Shown here in pieces: positions 41,115-50,030 of a stretch of 64,000 nt of DNA. Within the stretch, counting starts at the first letter, position 1. Each line of letters begins with the position of its first letter. Origin of the DNA: Nitrospinaceae bacterium (lineage in GTDB: Bacteria; UBA8248); assembly GCA_018669005.1 (NCBI GenBank), contig JABJAL010000072.1, forward strand, positions 1 through 64,000, in the 5' to 3' direction. Both the position numbers and the translations under genes were made by a program. The notes beneath the pieces were generated by a model. It did no database searches and was not told where the DNA came from. It saw nothing but the letters and a program-made list of their open reading frames with translations.

Positions 41115-41381
41115 CGGAAAAACCAAGGAAAATCAAAGAAAAAGGATTATTTTGACCTCTTTTGGCAGCGTCACCTGACACCAGGACAAGCCAAAAGTAG
41201 ACACAAACCCACTGCCGGATCGTTTCAGGAGGAGAAAACAAATTAATTGTTTATTATCAACAACTTACAATTACAAATTGCGCCTCAGAACCCTCCCTGG
41301 ACAAACCTCAGCCGCGTGAACAAATCCAAAAAACCCACATTACCTATTTACTATCAATAAGTTATATGGATTTTATGGAAA
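41115..41381. other. AT-rich spacer between the isc promoter and the substrate-binding protein gene
   Basis: No gene or recognisable site. AT-rich near 41240-41280 and 41340-41380. It presumably holds the 3' end of the minus-strand gene at 41382, but no terminator hairpin is visible. Confidence 0.4.
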
Positions 41382-42575
41382 TTATCGGTTTTTTGTCCTG
41401 GCCAGCGTCCATTTTCCCTTTTTTATCTGAATCAGAACAAGAGAATTGGGTTTGAGGCCATTATGATCGGTCTCGCTAAACCGATAGGTACCTGTCAGGC
41501 CAACAAATGGAGATGAGACCTCAATTTTCCTGCGTACTTTTCCCCTGCTCGCATTAGCGCCTTTAAGCGATTCGGCAATCAACCGAAAAGCATCCGCCGC
41601 ATACCCAGCCAACCCATCTGGCGTCTGGCCGAAACGGCTTAAAAAACTAGCGCGAAACTCATGCGCTTCTCGCCAATCGGTCGCCGTTTTCGAAAATAGA
41701 TGGACAGCGAACAATCTTGGAACAGGAAATATCAACCCTTCAGTCGAGCGACTCGAACTTCCATTGCCGTAGCGCCTCGAAACCATTGTCGAAAGATATA
41801 CGGGTATCCTTAGATCGAGCGCCTGCCGGGCACGCGCAAGCGCCAGACGCGAGGCACCATTGCTCCAGTGAAGAAATACCTGCGCTCCTCGCAGATTCGC
41901 CTTTTTAAGGAAGGGAAGAAAATTATGTTCCTTGTCTGAAAATTTATGGTTTAAAAAAATCGAAAGACCCGCTTCGGGGGCCAAGGCACTGAGCGCCTCT
42001 CGGCCTTCTCTGCCCATAGCATCATCCGAGGACAATATAGCAATTTTATTAAAACCCCTGGAGCGGACATGAAAATAAGAGAGGCTCACCGCAGTCGTTG
42101 CCCGATGAGCCGTCGAAAACACCCACCTTTTCAAGGGTTCAAAAATTTCCTCGGGCGCCGATAGCGCAACAAGAGGAATGCGCTTTTCTTCTGCCTTTTG
42201 GGCCGCAGCAAGCGCCTCCCCCCTTCCGCCAGGACCTACGACAGCCACGGCGCCAAACTCATCTGCCAGCCTTTCCACTGCCTTGGCAGCAACCAGGGCC
42301 TTTCCTTCCGAATCAATCGTCACGAGGTGCACTCGCGCTACTGACGAATCTTTATTCTCATTAAACCGGGTTTCCTCTAAAAGCAGCGCGTCGCGCGCAT
42401 GGCGTCCACGCGCCGCCCCCGGACCCGTAAGATCCAAGACCGCCCCAACCACAACCCTTTTCTCGGGCTTTTCCTGGACATACCCAAACCTCGGGAAGGC
42501 GAGGCCAGCCAGCAAAAGCGACGCCGCCAGTGTCGTTGTCCATCGAATCCAGTAGCCGTTTTTTTTACATTTCAT
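41382..42575 (-). CDS. Periplasmic binding protein, branched-chain amino acid ABC transporter type
   Basis: 397 residues from the ATG at 42575. A signal peptide (about 1-29, WTTTLAASLLLAGLAF) precedes a Peripla_BP_6 domain: VVVGAVLDLTGPGAARGRHARDALLL, AVVGPGGRGEALAAAQKAEEKRIPLVALSA and FHVRSRGFNKIAILSSDDAMGREG. It binds an amino acid-like ligand. No permease or ATPase genes are adjacent, so it is an orphan, or it could serve as a receptor subunit. Confidence 0.85.
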   Translation of the reverse strand: MKCKKNGYWIRWTTTLAASLLLAGLAFPRFGYVQEKPEKRVVVGAVLDLTGPGAARGRHARDALLLEETRFNENKDSSVARVHLVTIDSEGKALVAAKAVERLADEFGAVAVVGPGGRGEALAAAQKAEEKRIPLVALSAPEEIFEPLKRWVFSTAHRATTAVSLSYFHVRSRGFNKIAILSSDDAMGREGREALSALAPEAGLSIFLNHKFSDKEHNFLPFLKKANLRGAQVFLHWSNGASRLALARARQALDLRIPVYLSTMVSRRYGNGSSSRSTEGLIFPVPRLFAVHLFSKTATDWREAHEFRASFLSRFGQTPDGLAGYAADAFRLIAESLKGANASRGKVRRKIEVSSPFVGLTGTYRFSETDHNGLKPNSLVLIQIKKGKWTLARTKNR

Positions 42576-42673
42576 GCCGTACAAAACCCCTAAACATCTC
42601 TACATCCTATAAAATCCCAATCAACTCACATTAAAGATTATAGACTCTCGTTAATATCCGCTACTTTGAAGAC

Positions 42674-43828
42674 ATGTCAAATCAACGCAGGCCAAAAAAA
42701 CAAACGTCGCTCTCCTCGACCCTCACACCCGTCGTGCGGAGACAGATTCGCGCAAAACTTCTCAAATGGTACGACTCGGAAAAAAGGTCTTTTCCTTGGC
42801 GCGGCGAAAAAGACCCTTACCGTATCTGGGTTTCCGAGGTCATGCTCCAGCAAACCCGAACCGACACTATCCAGGGGCGATACCCGGCATTCATCTCCCG
42901 CTTTCCAACACTCGCCGCCCTTGCCGATGCGCCGCTTGAGGCTGTTCTCACAGAATGGCAAGGACTCGGCTATTACTCGCGCGCCCGAAACCTCCATCGC
43001 GCCGCACGGATTCTAGCCGAATCACATGGTGGCAATCTGCCCGAAGACAAAATATCGCTTCAGGCCCTTCCCGGATTCGGCCCCTATATGGCTGGCGCCG
43101 TCTCTAGCATCGCTTTTGGAGAACGCTCCCCGGCGGTGGACGGAAACGCCATACGAGTCCTGAGCCGGCTTGTCGATCTTGCCGAGGCCACAGACCACCC
43201 GGCAGGAAAGACGATTCTCGATACCGAGGCCGAAATCCTGGTCCCGCCCTCTCGGCCAGGGGATTTCAACCAGGCCATCATGGATCTAAGCGCCGGGGTC
43301 TGCCTGCCAAGGGCCCCCCGCTGCCATACATGTCCTATCGCAAAACAATGCGCTGCCGCCCTCAAGGGCACCACCCACCTTCGGCCCGTGAAAACCAAAA
43401 AGAAACCACCCCTGGAGGTCACCGTCTTTCAGCTCTGGGCGGAAAACAGAAAAACCATCCGGCTCATTCAACGCGACGAAAATGGCCTGTTCGGAGGAAT
43501 GTGGGAGTTGCCGAGCCTGATGGTGGAAGGGCGGCCCGATAGCCCGGACCTTAAAGCGCTTGCAAGCCTGCGTCGCGCCACGCTGGGGCCCGGCTGGAAA
43601 ACGGGAAAAGAGACCACCCGCCTCGTTCGGACCCTCACCCATCGAAAAATTTTATTTATTGTTTACAGAGCCGAGGTAGGCAGCGCCGCGAAAAAATCGC
43701 CTGCCAGCGATGATGCCCTATGGGCCAAAGAGGACGACCTCGCCGCCCTACCCATCTCCACCGCACAAAGGGCCGTTATTGATGCTGTGCGGGAAGCAGA
43801 GATTGACGGGCAGGGAAAGCTTTTTTAG
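42674..43828 (+). CDS. mutY: A/G-specific adenine glycosylase MutY
   Basis: 384 residues. The glycosylase domain has the catalytic Glu in SEVMLQQT and Asp in PAVDGNAIR, the helix-hairpin-helix ALPGFGPYMAGAV and the 4Fe-4S cysteines in CLPRAPRCHTCPIAKQC. The C-terminal Nudix-like domain (about 230-380) checks for 8-oxoG. It removes adenine opposite 8-oxoguanine. No clear ribosome binding site precedes the ATG. Confidence 0.96.
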   Translation: MSNQRRPKKQTSLSSTLTPVVRRQIRAKLLKWYDSEKRSFPWRGEKDPYRIWVSEVMLQQTRTDTIQGRYPAFISRFPTLAALADAPLEAVLTEWQGLGYYSRARNLHRAARILAESHGGNLPEDKISLQALPGFGPYMAGAVSSIAFGERSPAVDGNAIRVLSRLVDLAEATDHPAGKTILDTEAEILVPPSRPGDFNQAIMDLSAGVCLPRAPRCHTCPIAKQCAAALKGTTHLRPVKTKKKPPLEVTVFQLWAENRKTIRLIQRDENGLFGGMWELPSLMVEGRPDSPDLKALASLRRATLGPGWKTGKETTRLVRTLTHRKILFIVYRAEVGSAAKKSPASDDALWAKEDDLAALPISTAQRAVIDAVREAEIDGQGKLF

Positions 43829-43839
43829 ATAAGAAATAT

Positions 43840-44145
43840 TCACGGGCCCCAGAAAATTGTTGTGGGCCAAACGACAACGGCCATACGCGCGGCCCAGGCC
43901 CAACCAGCGTCTCCCTCGAACCTTGAAGCGCTTTTCCATACGACTATTGCGGCAAAACCCGAATAGATGACCGCGAGGATGCCCATCGCGGAATAAAGCG
44001 GCGAGGCGGCAAAATCGCTTGCCGCCAGCACGCGCATCGCCCACTTGAAAAGCAACACCCCGGTGAAGCCGTAAATCCAAAACGCCGGGCGAAGGGGCAT
44101 TTTGCCGGCCCATAATATTTTTGCGGTTTGAAGGACTTTTTCCAT
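43840..44145 (-). CDS. Small hypothetical membrane protein
   Basis: 101 residues with two to three hydrophobic segments (about 19-40, 47-69 and 83-99). The sequence begins MEKVLQTAKILWAGKMPLRPAFWIYGFTG. I do not know a family name. Its stop is 11 bp from the stop of the convergent mutY gene. It follows the ArsC gene by five bases, so likely co-transcribed. Confidence 0.65.
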   Translation of the reverse strand: MEKVLQTAKILWAGKMPLRPAFWIYGFTGVLLFKWAMRVLAASDFAASPLYSAMGILAVIYSGFAAIVVWKSASRFEGDAGWAWAARMAVVVWPTTIFWGP

Positions 44146-44150
44146 CAGGT

Positions 44151-44582
44151 CTACCCTCCGAGCGCCCCAGGGAGCGACTCAATAAACGCACGAATTTCAT
44201 CGCGCACCCGGCGGTAATGCGCCAGCGCCTCGTCTTCATTTCGGGCACTTTCGGCGAGCTTGGGCGGATCATCAAAGGGGACATGAACCACCTTGGCGCC
44301 GCCCGAGAAAACCGGGCAGCTCTCATGGGCATGGCCGCAAACTGTCACGACATAATCAAAAACCTTGCCCCCTAAATCACTCAAGGTCTTTGATTTATGC
44401 CCGGAAATATCCACCCCGGCCTCGGCCATTACCCGAGCGGCCCTCGGGTTCAAGCCGTGGGTTTCAATCCCCGCAGAGAAAGGCTCTAAAATATCAGCCC
44501 TTAAGTGCCTCGCCCAGCCCTCGGCCATTTGGCTCCGGCAGGCGTTTCCGGTGCATAAAAATAAGATTTTTGTTTTTTCCAC
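44151..44582 (-). CDS. arsC: Thioredoxin-coupled arsenate reductase (LMW phosphatase family)
   Basis: 143 residues from GTG at 44582 (GGGAGG four bases upstream, close) or 151 from ATG at 44606. The active loop CTGNACRSQMAE and the redox pair in VTVCGHAHESCPVF match the thioredoxin-dependent ArsC of the Staphylococcus type, with HVPFDDPPKLA as the acid loop. It reduces arsenate to arsenite. No ArsB, Acr3 or ArsR gene is near, and a low-molecular-weight protein phosphatase is a possible alternative. Confidence 0.85.
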   Translation of the reverse strand: MEKTKILFLCTGNACRSQMAEGWARHLRADILEPFSAGIETHGLNPRAARVMAEAGVDISGHKSKTLSDLGGKVFDYVVTVCGHAHESCPVFSGGAKVVHVPFDDPPKLAESARNEDEALAHYRRVRDEIRAFIESLPGALGG

Positions 44583-44731
44583 GAGCCCTCCCGCCTTGCT
44601 GCCCATTCTAGTATGATTTTGCCCCACCAATATAAATGGTTTAGGGTATGCGCCGAAACCTTGGATCGGCACCTTTTGAAGAACGACCTTATTATAATCG
44701 GCCCCACTTAAAATTACGGAGGCTTTGATTC

Positions 44732-46222
44732 ATGTCCGAGAGCAGGGAGCGTTTTGATGTGATTGTTGTCGGCTGCGGGAATGCGGCCCTGAGCGCGGCT
44801 TTGAGCGCCAAAGAAAATGGCGCCAACGTTCTTGTGCTCGAAAAAGCACCCGAGGAATGGCGCGGCGGCAACTCATATTTCACGGGTGGGCTTTTCCGCT
44901 TTGCATTCGACGACGTGAATGAGCTGTTCGATCTCGTTGGGGATATGACAGACGCAGAAAAAGAGGGCGTCGATATCAAGCCCTACACGAGTGATGATTT
45001 TTTTGGCGACCTTTATCGTCTCACCGACAACATGGCCGACCCCGACCTTGCCAGCACGCTCATCTTTAATTCGCTTCCGACAATGAAATGGCTTCGTGAA
45101 AAAAAGGTGCGCTTCGTCCTTGCTAGCGGGCGGCAGGCCTTTAACGTAGACGGCAAGCTGCGCTTTTGGGGCGGGCTGATACTTGAGGCTGTCGGCGGCG
45201 GAGTGGGCTTGGTGGATTTTTTGATTCAGCAGGCCGAACGAGATGAAATTGAAATCCGCTACGCGACGAAGGCCACCGGTCTTTTGACCGACAAGATGGG
45301 CGCCGTGACCGGCGTTGAAGTTCGCGGGCCAGAGGGACCCTACGAGATTGACGCGGGCGCCATTGTGCTCGGCGCTGGCGGATTTCAGGCGAACACCGAG
45401 ATGCGCTGCCGCTATCTGGGGCCGGACTGGGAGCTCGCCAAGGTGCGCGGCACTCCCTACAACACGGGCGACGGCATCCAGATGGGCCTCACCGCAGGCG
45501 CACAATCACATGGTCACTGGAGCTCATCTCATACCGTTCAGTGGGACCTTGGCGCACCGCCTTTCGGCGACAGAAAAGTCGGCGAGAACTTCCAAAAGCA
45601 CTCCTATCCCTTTGGGCTAATTGTGAACATTCACGGCCAGCGGTTCGTAGACGAGGGGGCCGACTTTCGCAACTACACTTATGCCGAATACGGCCGCCGC
45701 GTTCTCAAGCAGCCCAGTCGAATTGCCTGGCAAATTTTCGATCAAAAATGCCACCCTCTCATGCGAGACGAGTACCGAATCCGCGAGGTAACCAAACACC
45801 AGGCGGACACAATTGAAGAGTTGGCACAAAAAATGGAAATCGATGTGGATGGGTTCGTGAATACCATCGAGGACTACAACGCCGCCGTGCAGGACACCGA
45901 CTTTAACCCGACAATACTCGACGGCAAAAAAACGGTGGGAATCGAGCCGCCCAAATCAAACTGGGCGCAAAAAATGGACGCGCCGCCCTATGAGGCCTAC
46001 GGCGTCACCGCCGGAATCACCTTCACCTTCGGCGGGCTCAAAACAACCAAAGACGCGCAGGTACTCGACTCAGAAAATAGAGACATTCCAGGACTGTTCG
46101 CCTGCGGAGAAATGATGGGCGGATTGTTCTACTACAACTATCCGGGCGGCTCTGGGCTGATGTCGGGAGCCGTGTTCGGCAAGCTCGCCGGAGAGGGCGC
46201 GGCACGACATGCCGCCTCTTAA
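44732..46222 (+). CDS. FAD-dependent tricarballylate dehydrogenase-like flavoprotein (TcuA type), copy 2
   Basis: 496 residues, paralogue of the protein at 23185-24684: VIVVGCGNAALSAALSAKENGANV, EEWRGGNSYFTGGLFRF, CRYLGPDWELAKVRGTPYNTGDG, GITFTFGGLK and GLFACGEMMGGLFYYNYPGGSGLMSG correspond segment by segment. It should oxidise a carboxylic acid with FAD as acceptor; substrates of the two copies may differ. GGAGG lies ten bases before the ATG, and TATAAT (44693-44698) is a plausible -10 box without a good -35. Confidence 0.85.
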   Translation: MSESRERFDVIVVGCGNAALSAALSAKENGANVLVLEKAPEEWRGGNSYFTGGLFRFAFDDVNELFDLVGDMTDAEKEGVDIKPYTSDDFFGDLYRLTDNMADPDLASTLIFNSLPTMKWLREKKVRFVLASGRQAFNVDGKLRFWGGLILEAVGGGVGLVDFLIQQAERDEIEIRYATKATGLLTDKMGAVTGVEVRGPEGPYEIDAGAIVLGAGGFQANTEMRCRYLGPDWELAKVRGTPYNTGDGIQMGLTAGAQSHGHWSSSHTVQWDLGAPPFGDRKVGENFQKHSYPFGLIVNIHGQRFVDEGADFRNYTYAEYGRRVLKQPSRIAWQIFDQKCHPLMRDEYRIREVTKHQADTIEELAQKMEIDVDGFVNTIEDYNAAVQDTDFNPTILDGKKTVGIEPPKSNWAQKMDAPPYEAYGVTAGITFTFGGLKTTKDAQVLDSENRDIPGLFACGEMMGGLFYYNYPGGSGLMSGAVFGKLAGEGAARHAAS

Positions 46223-46264
46223 ATAACGGGGCTAGCACACCGCCACCCTTAAGCCCAGCGAATA

Positions 46265-47167
46265 TTACTTTCCGAACTGCTCGCCGAGATAATCCGCTAT
46301 GGGCCTTAGGCTCAGGCCGAAGGTATTCTTGAGCGGTGCGGGATCGCAGACATTGTCCTCACCCAGCATCGTAATTTGATCCGCCGTGAACGGCGGGCGC
46401 ATCGGCATGTATTCGAACATCCTGGCTTTAAGTCTGGCAATAGACACAGGCATGTGAACAAAAATTCGACGCTTGCCCATCGCGCCAAGCAACAGCCGCA
46501 TAATTTCTTTAATGGAATGGGCTGTGTCTCCGCCCATCTCGTAGGTCTCACCAAAGGTCTCACTCATTTCTAGCGCCTTGACGAAACAGCGAGCCACATC
46601 TTCCACCCAGATTGGCTGTAGCTTTCCTCTTCCCGAACCAATGACAGGCAGGAGCGGGGAGAGCCGCGCAATGCTCGCGAAAGTATTCAGAAACTCATCA
46701 TTGGGCCCATAAACAATCGAGGGCCGGAAAATCGTCCAGTCCAGCCCACTTTCGCGCACAATCTGCTCGGCCGCAAATTTTGTCTGATGGTAGCGCGAGG
46801 CAGCTCCCTCACGAGCACCAAGGGCGCTCATGTGAATAAAGCGCTTCGCGCCCGCCCGCTTGGCCGCCTCGACGATTCGCCTCGTGCCCCCAACATGCAC
46901 CGCCTCAAAACCAGGCCCACCTTTTTCGATGATAACGCCGACAATATGAATCACGGCATCAAATTTTTTAACCAGCTCGGCGAGTTGATCTGTCGTGCTC
47001 GTCGTAATGTCTCCCCGGGTCGGGTAGGCACGCGGAATCGACTCCGTCCACCGCCTCGTAGCCTCCGCGTCCCTCGAAAGAATGCGACACTCATGGCCCT
47101 GCTCGGAAAGCAGGCGAACAACCGATTGCCCAATGTGGCCAGTTCCGCCCGTGACAAAAACTTTCAT
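46265..47167 (-). CDS. Complex I NDUFA9-like NAD(P)-binding epimerase-family protein
   Basis: 300 residues, atypical SDR. VFVTGGTGHIGQSVVRLL is the NAD(P) motif, then VIHIVGVIIEKG, FIHMSALGAREGAASRYHQTKFAAEQIVRESGLDW and FRPSIVYGPNDEF. The family includes NDUFA9-like proteins that bind NADPH structurally and also carotenoid/quinone-related enzymes; no proof of activity. GGAGGAGTTTC precedes the ATG. It follows truD by 29 bp. Confidence 0.85.
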   Translation of the reverse strand: MKVFVTGGTGHIGQSVVRLLSEQGHECRILSRDAEATRRWTESIPRAYPTRGDITTSTTDQLAELVKKFDAVIHIVGVIIEKGGPGFEAVHVGGTRRIVEAAKRAGAKRFIHMSALGAREGAASRYHQTKFAAEQIVRESGLDWTIFRPSIVYGPNDEFLNTFASIARLSPLLPVIGSGRGKLQPIWVEDVARCFVKALEMSETFGETYEMGGDTAHSIKEIMRLLLGAMGKRRIFVHMPVSIARLKARMFEYMPMRPPFTADQITMLGEDNVCDPAPLKNTFGLSLRPIADYLGEQFGK

Positions 47168-47196
47168 GAAACTCCTCCGTCATCCAGCGTTGATTT

Positions 47197-48495
47197 TCAT
47201 CCGCCCAAATCCGATAGATACAATCTCGCTCCCGCCGGCGGCTCCACCTTCATTACCTCACGGAGCACTTCGGTAGCATACGCCCCAGGAGGAAGCTCAA
47301 ATTGCAAGCGCAAATCGCCCGCCTCCTCGACAACATTCAGAACATTCAGGCGTGCGCGATACGACCTCCTGCCGCCACGAGCCCCCATCCGGACAAGCCC
47401 GCCACTCACGGAATCGGGTGCTACGCCAAGCTCCTGAAAAACGCGCGCCTCGACCTCGCCCGGCACACCCCGGGCCTCCAGCATCTTCTCGCCAATCAGC
47501 GGCCCGGTCGGGCTAATCTCAAAGGCGACACGGGCTGCCCTTTCTTTGGCCGGATCTCCAACCCGCCGAATTTTTTCGCTCCGGTGGTTCACCACCACAT
47601 CACCCGCCAAGATTTCGGCATGAGTGTCACCAGCCATCCGCTGCGCCAAACAAACATTAAATACCGCCGCCTGAAACGCCGATGCAAAAAGCGCCCGTTC
47701 TCGTCGGGTGATCGTCCGCATTGCTTTTTCGGGCGATGCGCCATCTATCATGGCGGCAAGAACGCGCTGTTCTGCTCGCCAACTTTCAGGATAAAGGCGA
47801 CGCGAGCCGATCAAGTCCCCGTCCCGAAACCGCTCTGCCGCCTCATCAGCCCGGCTTTGCCCTTCTCGGTCGGCCTCTTCGCCTCCACCCTCAAGACAAC
47901 GGCCGAGAAGACATTCTACAGCACGGCCCCAATCCCCAAGAGCCAGCGCGCGGCCCACCTCGGCAGAATTCTTCCGGGCACCAAATCGCTGAGGGCCAAA
48001 TGCGTTTGGCACGCCGCGGAGGCTTAATATCTTCAGGGTCTCCCGGGCGCTATCCTCTACTCCCGATCGTGGCCTCCGGATGCGGATATCAAACCGGTTG
48101 CCGCGAAGATCACCGCGCCTAAGCTTTGAGCGGCCCCGTTTTATTTCCAGTACGGTTACACCCGTCGGCAATTCATTGCCAAGATTTCTCAGCTTTCGTT
48201 CTGTGCTTGGGGCAGGGGACAAAATTGATATCCACTGGCGCGTTACAGCCCGCGCATCTTTCATCCCTGCGTATCCTGCGCTCTTCTCGTCCACCCCAAG
48301 TAAACCGCAAAGCTTCCTGAGAACCTCAAGCGTTGAAACGCCCCTTTTTTCCACTCGAAGATAAAGATGTTCCCCAACACCTTCGGGCTGGTTTAGGGAA
48401 ATTTCCTCAACGCGAAAGTCCTCTGGCTCGGTGCGGATCACTCCACCTGTTCCGGGGACGGCTTCGGTCAGAAAGCGCCCCTCAACAGCCGACAT
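47197..48495 (-). CDS. truD: tRNA pseudouridine(13) synthase TruD
   Basis: 432 residues. The catalytic Asp is in YAGMKDARAVTRQW; RGNRFDIRIR, GVPNAFGPQRFG and the inserted domain are typical for TruD. It makes pseudouridine 13 in tRNA. The ATG at 48495 has GGAGG eight bases upstream and is preferred to one 11 codons earlier. Confidence 0.95.
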   Translation of the reverse strand: MSAVEGRFLTEAVPGTGGVIRTEPEDFRVEEISLNQPEGVGEHLYLRVEKRGVSTLEVLRKLCGLLGVDEKSAGYAGMKDARAVTRQWISILSPAPSTERKLRNLGNELPTGVTVLEIKRGRSKLRRGDLRGNRFDIRIRRPRSGVEDSARETLKILSLRGVPNAFGPQRFGARKNSAEVGRALALGDWGRAVECLLGRCLEGGGEEADREGQSRADEAAERFRDGDLIGSRRLYPESWRAEQRVLAAMIDGASPEKAMRTITRRERALFASAFQAAVFNVCLAQRMAGDTHAEILAGDVVVNHRSEKIRRVGDPAKERAARVAFEISPTGPLIGEKMLEARGVPGEVEARVFQELGVAPDSVSGGLVRMGARGGRRSYRARLNVLNVVEEAGDLRLQFELPPGAYATEVLREVMKVEPPAGARLYLSDLGG

Positions 48496-48537
48496 CAGCG
48501 AGCCTCCGGGAAACCGAAAGCGGCGCACAGGAAAATG

Positions 48538-49431
48538 CTAACGCTTTGGCACCTCGATTGGCAGATCGGTCCGGTCTCCCCACTCCTTCCAGGAGCCCAG
48601 ATAATTCCTGGCGCGTGTATATCCGAGCAAGCGGTAGACCAGATAAGCGTGAGCGGAACGATAACCGCCCTGGCAAAGTGGAATAATTTCCTTGTCGGGG
48701 GTGCAGCCAATTCCCTCAACCATCCCCCTCAATTCGGCCGCTGGAAGAAAAGCGCCATCGGGGCCAACGAAATCCATCCATTCAAGATGCCGCGAGCCGG
48801 GGATGGCCCCTCCGCGCGCGGCTCGTACATTTTCTCCGTAATATTCCTCGGCGCTTCGGGTGTCGTGAACAATCGTATCGGGACTATCGAGATTATCCAG
48901 TATATAAGACGCTGTCGCGATCCGGCTCTCTACCGGCCCCTTAAGGTGGCTGGCGAAACTAGTGCGCACAATACTTTTTGCGCCGCCAGGGCCCGCATCT
49001 TGCGCACCCTGCGCCATTGGCCACGCATCCCTTGTCACCGGATTACCCGCCGCCTTCCATGCGGCAATCCCGCCGTCCAAGACATGAACGTCCTCATGGC
49101 CCAGGTATTCTAGAAACCAAAACCCGCGCGCTGAACGAAATCCGGAGGTCTCCTCATAAAACACGACGGTCTTGCCGTAATCGACGCCCCTGATTTCCAT
49201 TAAGTACGCCAGCATCCAAGTAAACGCCGCTAGCGCTTGCGGTCGGGTATCAATAAGCGAAATGCCATATATATCCAGATGGGCCGCGCCCTCTATGTGA
49301 CCATCGCTCCAATTCGGCGCCGGGCGAGCGTCAACAATAATAAGATCCTCGCCTTTCTGCTCGCCGATGCGCTCTTTGAGTTTCTCTGGCGACCAGACAA
49401 GATCGGGATTGGCGTAACCTTTAATTGTCAT
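48538..49431 (-). CDS. Two-domain rhodanese-type sulfurtransferase
   Basis: 297 residues with two rhodanese domains, the first inactive-looking (about 15-130, IIVDARPAPNWSDGHIEGAAHLDI), the second (about 160-285) with IVHDTRSAEEYYG and the active loop LCQGGYRSAHA containing the catalytic Cys. This fits thiosulfate or 3-mercaptopyruvate sulfurtransferase. GAGG precedes the ATG. It ends 42 bp before truD. Confidence 0.93.
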   Translation of the reverse strand: MTIKGYANPDLVWSPEKLKERIGEQKGEDLIIVDARPAPNWSDGHIEGAAHLDIYGISLIDTRPQALAAFTWMLAYLMEIRGVDYGKTVVFYEETSGFRSARGFWFLEYLGHEDVHVLDGGIAAWKAAGNPVTRDAWPMAQGAQDAGPGGAKSIVRTSFASHLKGPVESRIATASYILDNLDSPDTIVHDTRSAEEYYGENVRAARGGAIPGSRHLEWMDFVGPDGAFLPAAELRGMVEGIGCTPDKEIIPLCQGGYRSAHAYLVYRLLGYTRARNYLGSWKEWGDRTDLPIEVPKR

Positions 49432-49464
49432 GTTAAATCCTCATCACAAACTCTTCGTCAATAA

Positions 49465-49968
49465 TTATTGAAAATCCTTAGAGCTGAGCGGCTCTACTCT
49501 TTCGGTCAAATCCCGACTTGGCGCTGAAGGCTGGACAATGCGCATGCGGATTTTATTTTTTCCCTCCGCCGTCACAAACCGATAACTAAACTTCGAGATA
49601 CCGGAATTATTATACCAAATGTGCGTATTTCGCTCGCCGCCGGAGACCAATACAAGATGAACCATATTGATACGCCCATCCGGTAGTTGCACAATCTCCA
49701 TAACATCAATTTCGCGTGAAAATGTTTCTGAAGTCCCGTTGGACATCGTAACAGTAACTACCAGATCGATAGGGCGCTGAGTCTGCGGCAGCGTTATCGT
49801 GGGCGAGGGAGCCCCGGGGGATGGCGTGGCGGATGGCGCAGTAATCCCAGGTATGGCAGGAATGGGCGATGTGGGCTCTGTTGGCGTCTGCGCCCAAAGG
49901 CTAATTGGGTAAACCGCCAACACCAGGACCGCCACTGAAAATAACTTCGCGAATCGACTTAATATCAT
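49465..49968 (-). CDS. Exported hypothetical protein
   Basis: 167 residues. A signal peptide (about 1-26, VAVLVLAVYPISLWAQ) is followed by a Pro/Thr/Ser-rich linker (TPTEPTSPIPAIPG) and a beta-rich domain (about 70-160). No family recognised. AGGATGTGAAGA precedes the ATG. It lies 62 bp after the SUMF-type lipoprotein gene and before the rhodanese gene, on the same strand. Confidence 0.7.
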   Translation of the reverse strand: MILSRFAKLFSVAVLVLAVYPISLWAQTPTEPTSPIPAIPGITAPSATPSPGAPSPTITLPQTQRPIDLVVTVTMSNGTSETFSREIDVMEIVQLPDGRINMVHLVLVSGGERNTHIWYNNSGISKFSYRFVTAEGKNKIRMRIVQPSAPSRDLTERVEPLSSKDFQ

Positions 49969-50030
49969 TCTTCACATCCTCCGGCTCAATAATTTTGTTT
50001 TTCGACAAAACACATTTACCACAAAAACGC

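Noticed and set aside
46787-48027. Long plus-strand frames (46787-47437, 47302-48027)
   Set aside because: Antisense to the NDUFA9-like and truD genes, with no domain.
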